NCBI GenBank assembly: GCA_028622995.1 | Contig: JAJQJQ010000003.1 | Location: forward strand, 5,766,001 to 5,830,000 | Length of the DNA: 64,000 nt | Direction of reading: 5' to 3' | Source of the DNA: Panagrolaimus kolymaensis | Taxonomy: Eukaryota; Nematoda; Chromadorea; Rhabditida; Panagrolaimidae | In this document: one piece after another, positions 60,742-64,000 of the stretch | Layout of the letters: the number at the start of each line of letters is the position of its first letter | Position numbering within the stretch: position 1 is the first letter of the stretch | Notes under the pieces: generated by a model | Seen by the model: the letters and a program-made list of their open reading frames with translations, nothing else | What the model was told of the DNA's origin: nothing | Database searches by the model: none | Program-made: the position numbers and the translations under genes

Positions 60742-63221
60742 ATTTATAAAAAAACTGCCAAAAAAAATATGCTTTGACATCCAGGGATTTATTTAATCAG
60801 AATGAATGCAAACAATATTAAAAAATTTTTTTCTATTTTCTACAGCTTCGCAAAAATTTATAAAACTTAAATATTGCAACTTTCTTTTATTCCTTTTTTT
60901 ATTGCTCTGCTTTTTAACTGAGTAAATCCCCAAATTTATGATTGACCTCTCCATTTTTTTCTTCATTTTTTGTTGTACATACACACTTTTTTTTAAACCA
61001 AAAATCAAAAGGTTAAGGTTAATTTTTAAACCATTAGCATTTCTTTCTTTTTTTTTGTAAATGACCTTTTTTCATCTCTCAAAAAGATAACCTCAAAAGA
61101 GAAACTCTAAATTATCCATGTATTTTGCTTAAAAGTTTTTTTGTTAAAATCTTTTCATTATTTTTAGTAACAATACGAACTTAGCATTCATGTATTTGTT
61201 TTTGTTTTTTTGATCCCAAAGCTTTTTTCTCCTACCTATATTTCAAGTTATTTCGCCATTTCTTTCTTTCTCACTTGTGCTAAAAAAATAGTTAGTATTG
61301 AGCGTAGTTAAAGTTCTTTTTTTCATGTGTCTTATATCCAATTTTTTTGATTATACTTAATGGTGCAAAAAAATTAATTTCTTTATATTAATCACAAGGA
61401 AATCATATTGTTGGATACGGGGCTTAAAAAATGATGGCGCGCAAAAAAATTTAAATAATTTTAGGTTGTTGACTTTAGTTGTAATCAATTTTTGCTTTTG
61501 GAGATAATGGTTTTAAACCAAATAAAAAAATACAAGCAGGGAATAGAAATGCGACTCTTATATATAGCATCTTTTTTTTTAAAACGATTCAAAAAAATTT
61601 TTTGGTTAACGAATGAATGCTAAAAAACTTTGCGATCTCGTTCTTTCTCTACCACGCCAGTCGTCCCCTTCCTCCTCTTTTTTTATTTCTTATATATTTG
61701 TGCTTAAGATTCTTCTTAATTTTTTGTGTTATTTTTCCAATTATATTTGTTTATTTTTTTATAATCTTAGACGGTTCTCTAGATGATCTCTTTCCAATCT
61801 GGAGTTCCATTTTTTTGTGTGTCTTCACTGTTATCAAATATAAAAAACAGTGAGCGAATTTTTTTTCTCGCAACCAATCAATTTTTAATGAATGTTTCAT
61901 TTTCTTTTTTCCACCTTCGTTCTTTTTATATTTTTGTCTATACTCAAATAAATAAAAACAAATAAAATTATTTTGTTTATCTGAAAAAAAACCATTGCAA
62001 AGGTTTGGGAAACAGAGATATTCAAATAAGCTGAAAAAAAAATTTCGAAAGAAAGATTGAAAAAAAGAAGAGAATATTTTAAATGTTGCTCACTACTGTT
62101 CGCAAAGGGCAAATCAGACATATGTATGTATGCTTAACCATAAAGAAAAATATTTATGTAACAGCTCTAGAAAAAAAAAAGAAGATGACCATATGTATGT
62201 TGATACATATTTTCACAAACATTCAAAGAAAGCATCATCGGCGAAAAAAAATAAAACAACATTTTCTTTAAAACAAAAAAGGATGTTTCGATCAACAAAA
62301 CAAAAAATGCAAAACAACCACAACCAAAAAGCTGACCTTTATCATCGTCGAATCAAATCGAAGAGAAGCGAATTGAAGAATGGTAGTTTTATCTGCTCTT
62401 TTTTTACATGGTATGATGGTGTGAATTTATTTTTTTCTCCTTCTTTTTCTCTAAAGTTTATATAATTTTTTTTATGTTTTATGCTGCTCTCTTTTTTTTC
62501 TTTTTTCCAAAAATTTGATATAACAACAATGAAAAGTTGATTGTTAAAAAAAAGCAACTTAATCTTGCTGCCACCATGTCATGGATGGACAAAAAAAACA
62601 CTGGGAAAAAATGTATCCATTTTTAGTTATTGCTTTTTTGACAACTTTAAAGCCGTTAAAAAAATAGAGAAAAACGAATGAGGAAAAAAACGGTTTAATA
62701 TAACAAAAATAACGTTGCTATAGCTGACCGAAGCCTCTCTCCTCTCCCATGTGGTCATTCTCTCACTTTTTTTTGTTATTTTTTTATCCGTTTCGTGGTA
62801 AGATGGTAGATGCTCACTCATTTTCGGACGATGTCGATAGAGAGAGAAAAGAGAGCTTACTTAAAAAAGCTGCTACAACCACTCTTCATTTTTTTGTTTT
62901 TGCTGCAAAGTTTTTTTTATTTATTCAATAATTATCCACTTTCCTATAATCTATATATTTTTTATAATGTTTTTTGAGGTCATTTTGTAAAAAAGAGGAA
63001 GCAAAAGAGCGCATATTCTGACTCATCGCGAAATGTTCAATTAAAAAAAACTGCTGACTCACGCGAACTTTTCGTGAAATTCACTTTTTTTGTTGATGAT
63101 TCTTTTATATATTCTTCAAAAGATTATTATAATATTTTCCCTCATTTTTTAGGTGATAAACCGTTATATTTTGCCATTTTAATGATTTGATACGCAAAAA
63201 ACAAATTAATAATTTTATAAA
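60742..63221. other. Intergenic, 2.5 kb, nothing recognised
   Basis: It holds the 3' flank of the HMG gene and the promoter of the ABCA gene. It is A/T rich with long T runs. Open frames up to 111 codons (62130-62465) are Lys-rich translations of A-rich DNA without splice or family support. Confidence 0.5.
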
Positions 63222-64000
63222 ATGACATTTCTACGGCATGTATGGATTTTAACTCAAAAGAATTTTCTTATAATTCGAAGATCTAAAATATGGTTTTTCT
63301 GTGAATTATTGTTTGGATTATTACTTCTTCCATTATTTATTTTTGTTGTTTCTGTAAGTTTCATAAAAATTAAGTTAATTGGATATATAAAAATTTAAAT
63401 ATAATTATAGAAATCTTCAAGCGAAGTTCAACCTTCAAGAATTTTTAATTCCGTTCATATTACTGGTGATAAAAATGATTTAATGCGAAATGTAAATAAC
63501 ATTCAAAGGATATCCACGAAAATGTGTAATGCAAAAAAGTTATTTGGTTATGTGTAAGTTTTAAACAAACAAAAACTTATTCTGCAAAGATTTTCTAAAT
63601 CACTTTTTTATAGGACTGTAAATGATATAGGTGATGGAATAATGAGAGAATTTGAAAGCAGATATGCGCATTTTAAAGTCCCAATAAATGTTACTAGATT
63701 CAATACTCTCCATGATATGAAAACGGCATTATTGGATGATTTAAATGCAACTGCAACTAAAACTTGTGGAAATTTTTTGGGTGGAGTACATTTAACTGAA
63801 TTGGATGTAAATGAAAAGAACTTTAAATATACCATATATGTTCGAGATCGAGGTGGTGTGGATTGGAATACAGATGATTTTTGGCCTCCAGATGGTCCAT
63901 ATGGTTCTTTATCGGATTTAAATGATATTCCTGGTCGACCTAATTATTGGTCAAGCGGTTTCTTAACTTTTCAATATGCTTTGGATACTCTTTTTCTTCA
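63222..64000 (+). CDS. ABCA-type ABC transporter, N-terminal part (runs off the window)
   Basis: Exons 63222-63353, 63411-63553 and 63614 to the window end are in phase. The N terminus MTFLRHVWILTQKNFLI followed by a long hydrophobic helix (WFFCELLFGLLLLPLFIFVV) is the typical first membrane span of ABCA proteins (full-length two-half lipid exporters). It is followed by the start of the large extracellular loop (FKYTIYVRDRGGVDWN, YWSSGFLTFQYALDTLF). In the known family these move lipids across membranes; nematode members include ced-7 and the abt genes. Walker motifs lie beyond the window, so the subfamily is uncertain. ATG 63222 is the first in frame. Confidence 0.8.

Overview
The window is eukaryotic DNA, most probably from a free-living or parasitic nematode. 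It is very A+T rich. Its genes are split by many introns of about 43-60 bases, with GTAAG-type donors and T-rich TTTTAG/TTTCAG acceptors. The gene set is typical of nematodes: a supplementary-type nuclear hormone receptor with the CLACAAFF P-box, an HMG-1.2-like protein, an ELO elongase and an ITP/CHH-like neurohormone. Some start codons sit directly behind a splice-acceptor-like sequence, as expected for spliced-leader trans-splicing. I cannot name the species. No tRNA, rRNA, CRISPR array or transposon ORF was recognised.

Region 1 (1-17784, + strand) is one giant extracellular-matrix-type gene that enters from the left. I could chain 18 exons with all splice phases closing: 15,714 coding bases, or 5,237 residues plus stop, with the start outside the window. 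It has two huge exons of PTD-motif repeats. The first is followed by a von Willebrand factor A (VWA) module, and the second by three more VWA domains, an FN3-like domain, a Cys-rich segment, a calcium-binding EGF domain and a stop. Bases 1-4552 recur at 9028-13579 with a single mismatch seen. The best explanation is a recent, frame-preserving tandem duplication of a 9,027-base unit inside the gene, unless it is an assembly error.

Region 2 (20135-39110) is compact and gene-rich. In order it holds a METTL18-like methyltransferase (+), calpain-7 (-), TMEM147 (-), the dynein-2 intermediate chain WDR60 (+), a nuclear hormone receptor (-), a small secreted basic peptide (-), GDP-L-fucose synthase (-), an unknown secreted protein with alternative 3' ends (-) and a fatty-acid elongase (+). 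TMEM147 and WDR60 are divergent over 500 bases. WDR60 and the receptor converge with only 54 bases between their stop codons.

Region 3 (39111-64000) is gene-poor and rich in T and A runs. A 9.6-kb stretch without recognisable exons precedes mevalonate kinase (+). An ITP/CHH-like neuropeptide (+), an HMG-1.2-like chromatin protein (+) and the 5' end of an ABCA-type transporter (+) follow, each separated by 2.5-3.2 kb of apparently non-coding DNA.

The genes do not form one pathway; they are unlinked housekeeping, ciliary, signalling and matrix functions. The most unusual object is the giant repeat/VWA gene, with its two-level repeat architecture and near-identical internal duplication.
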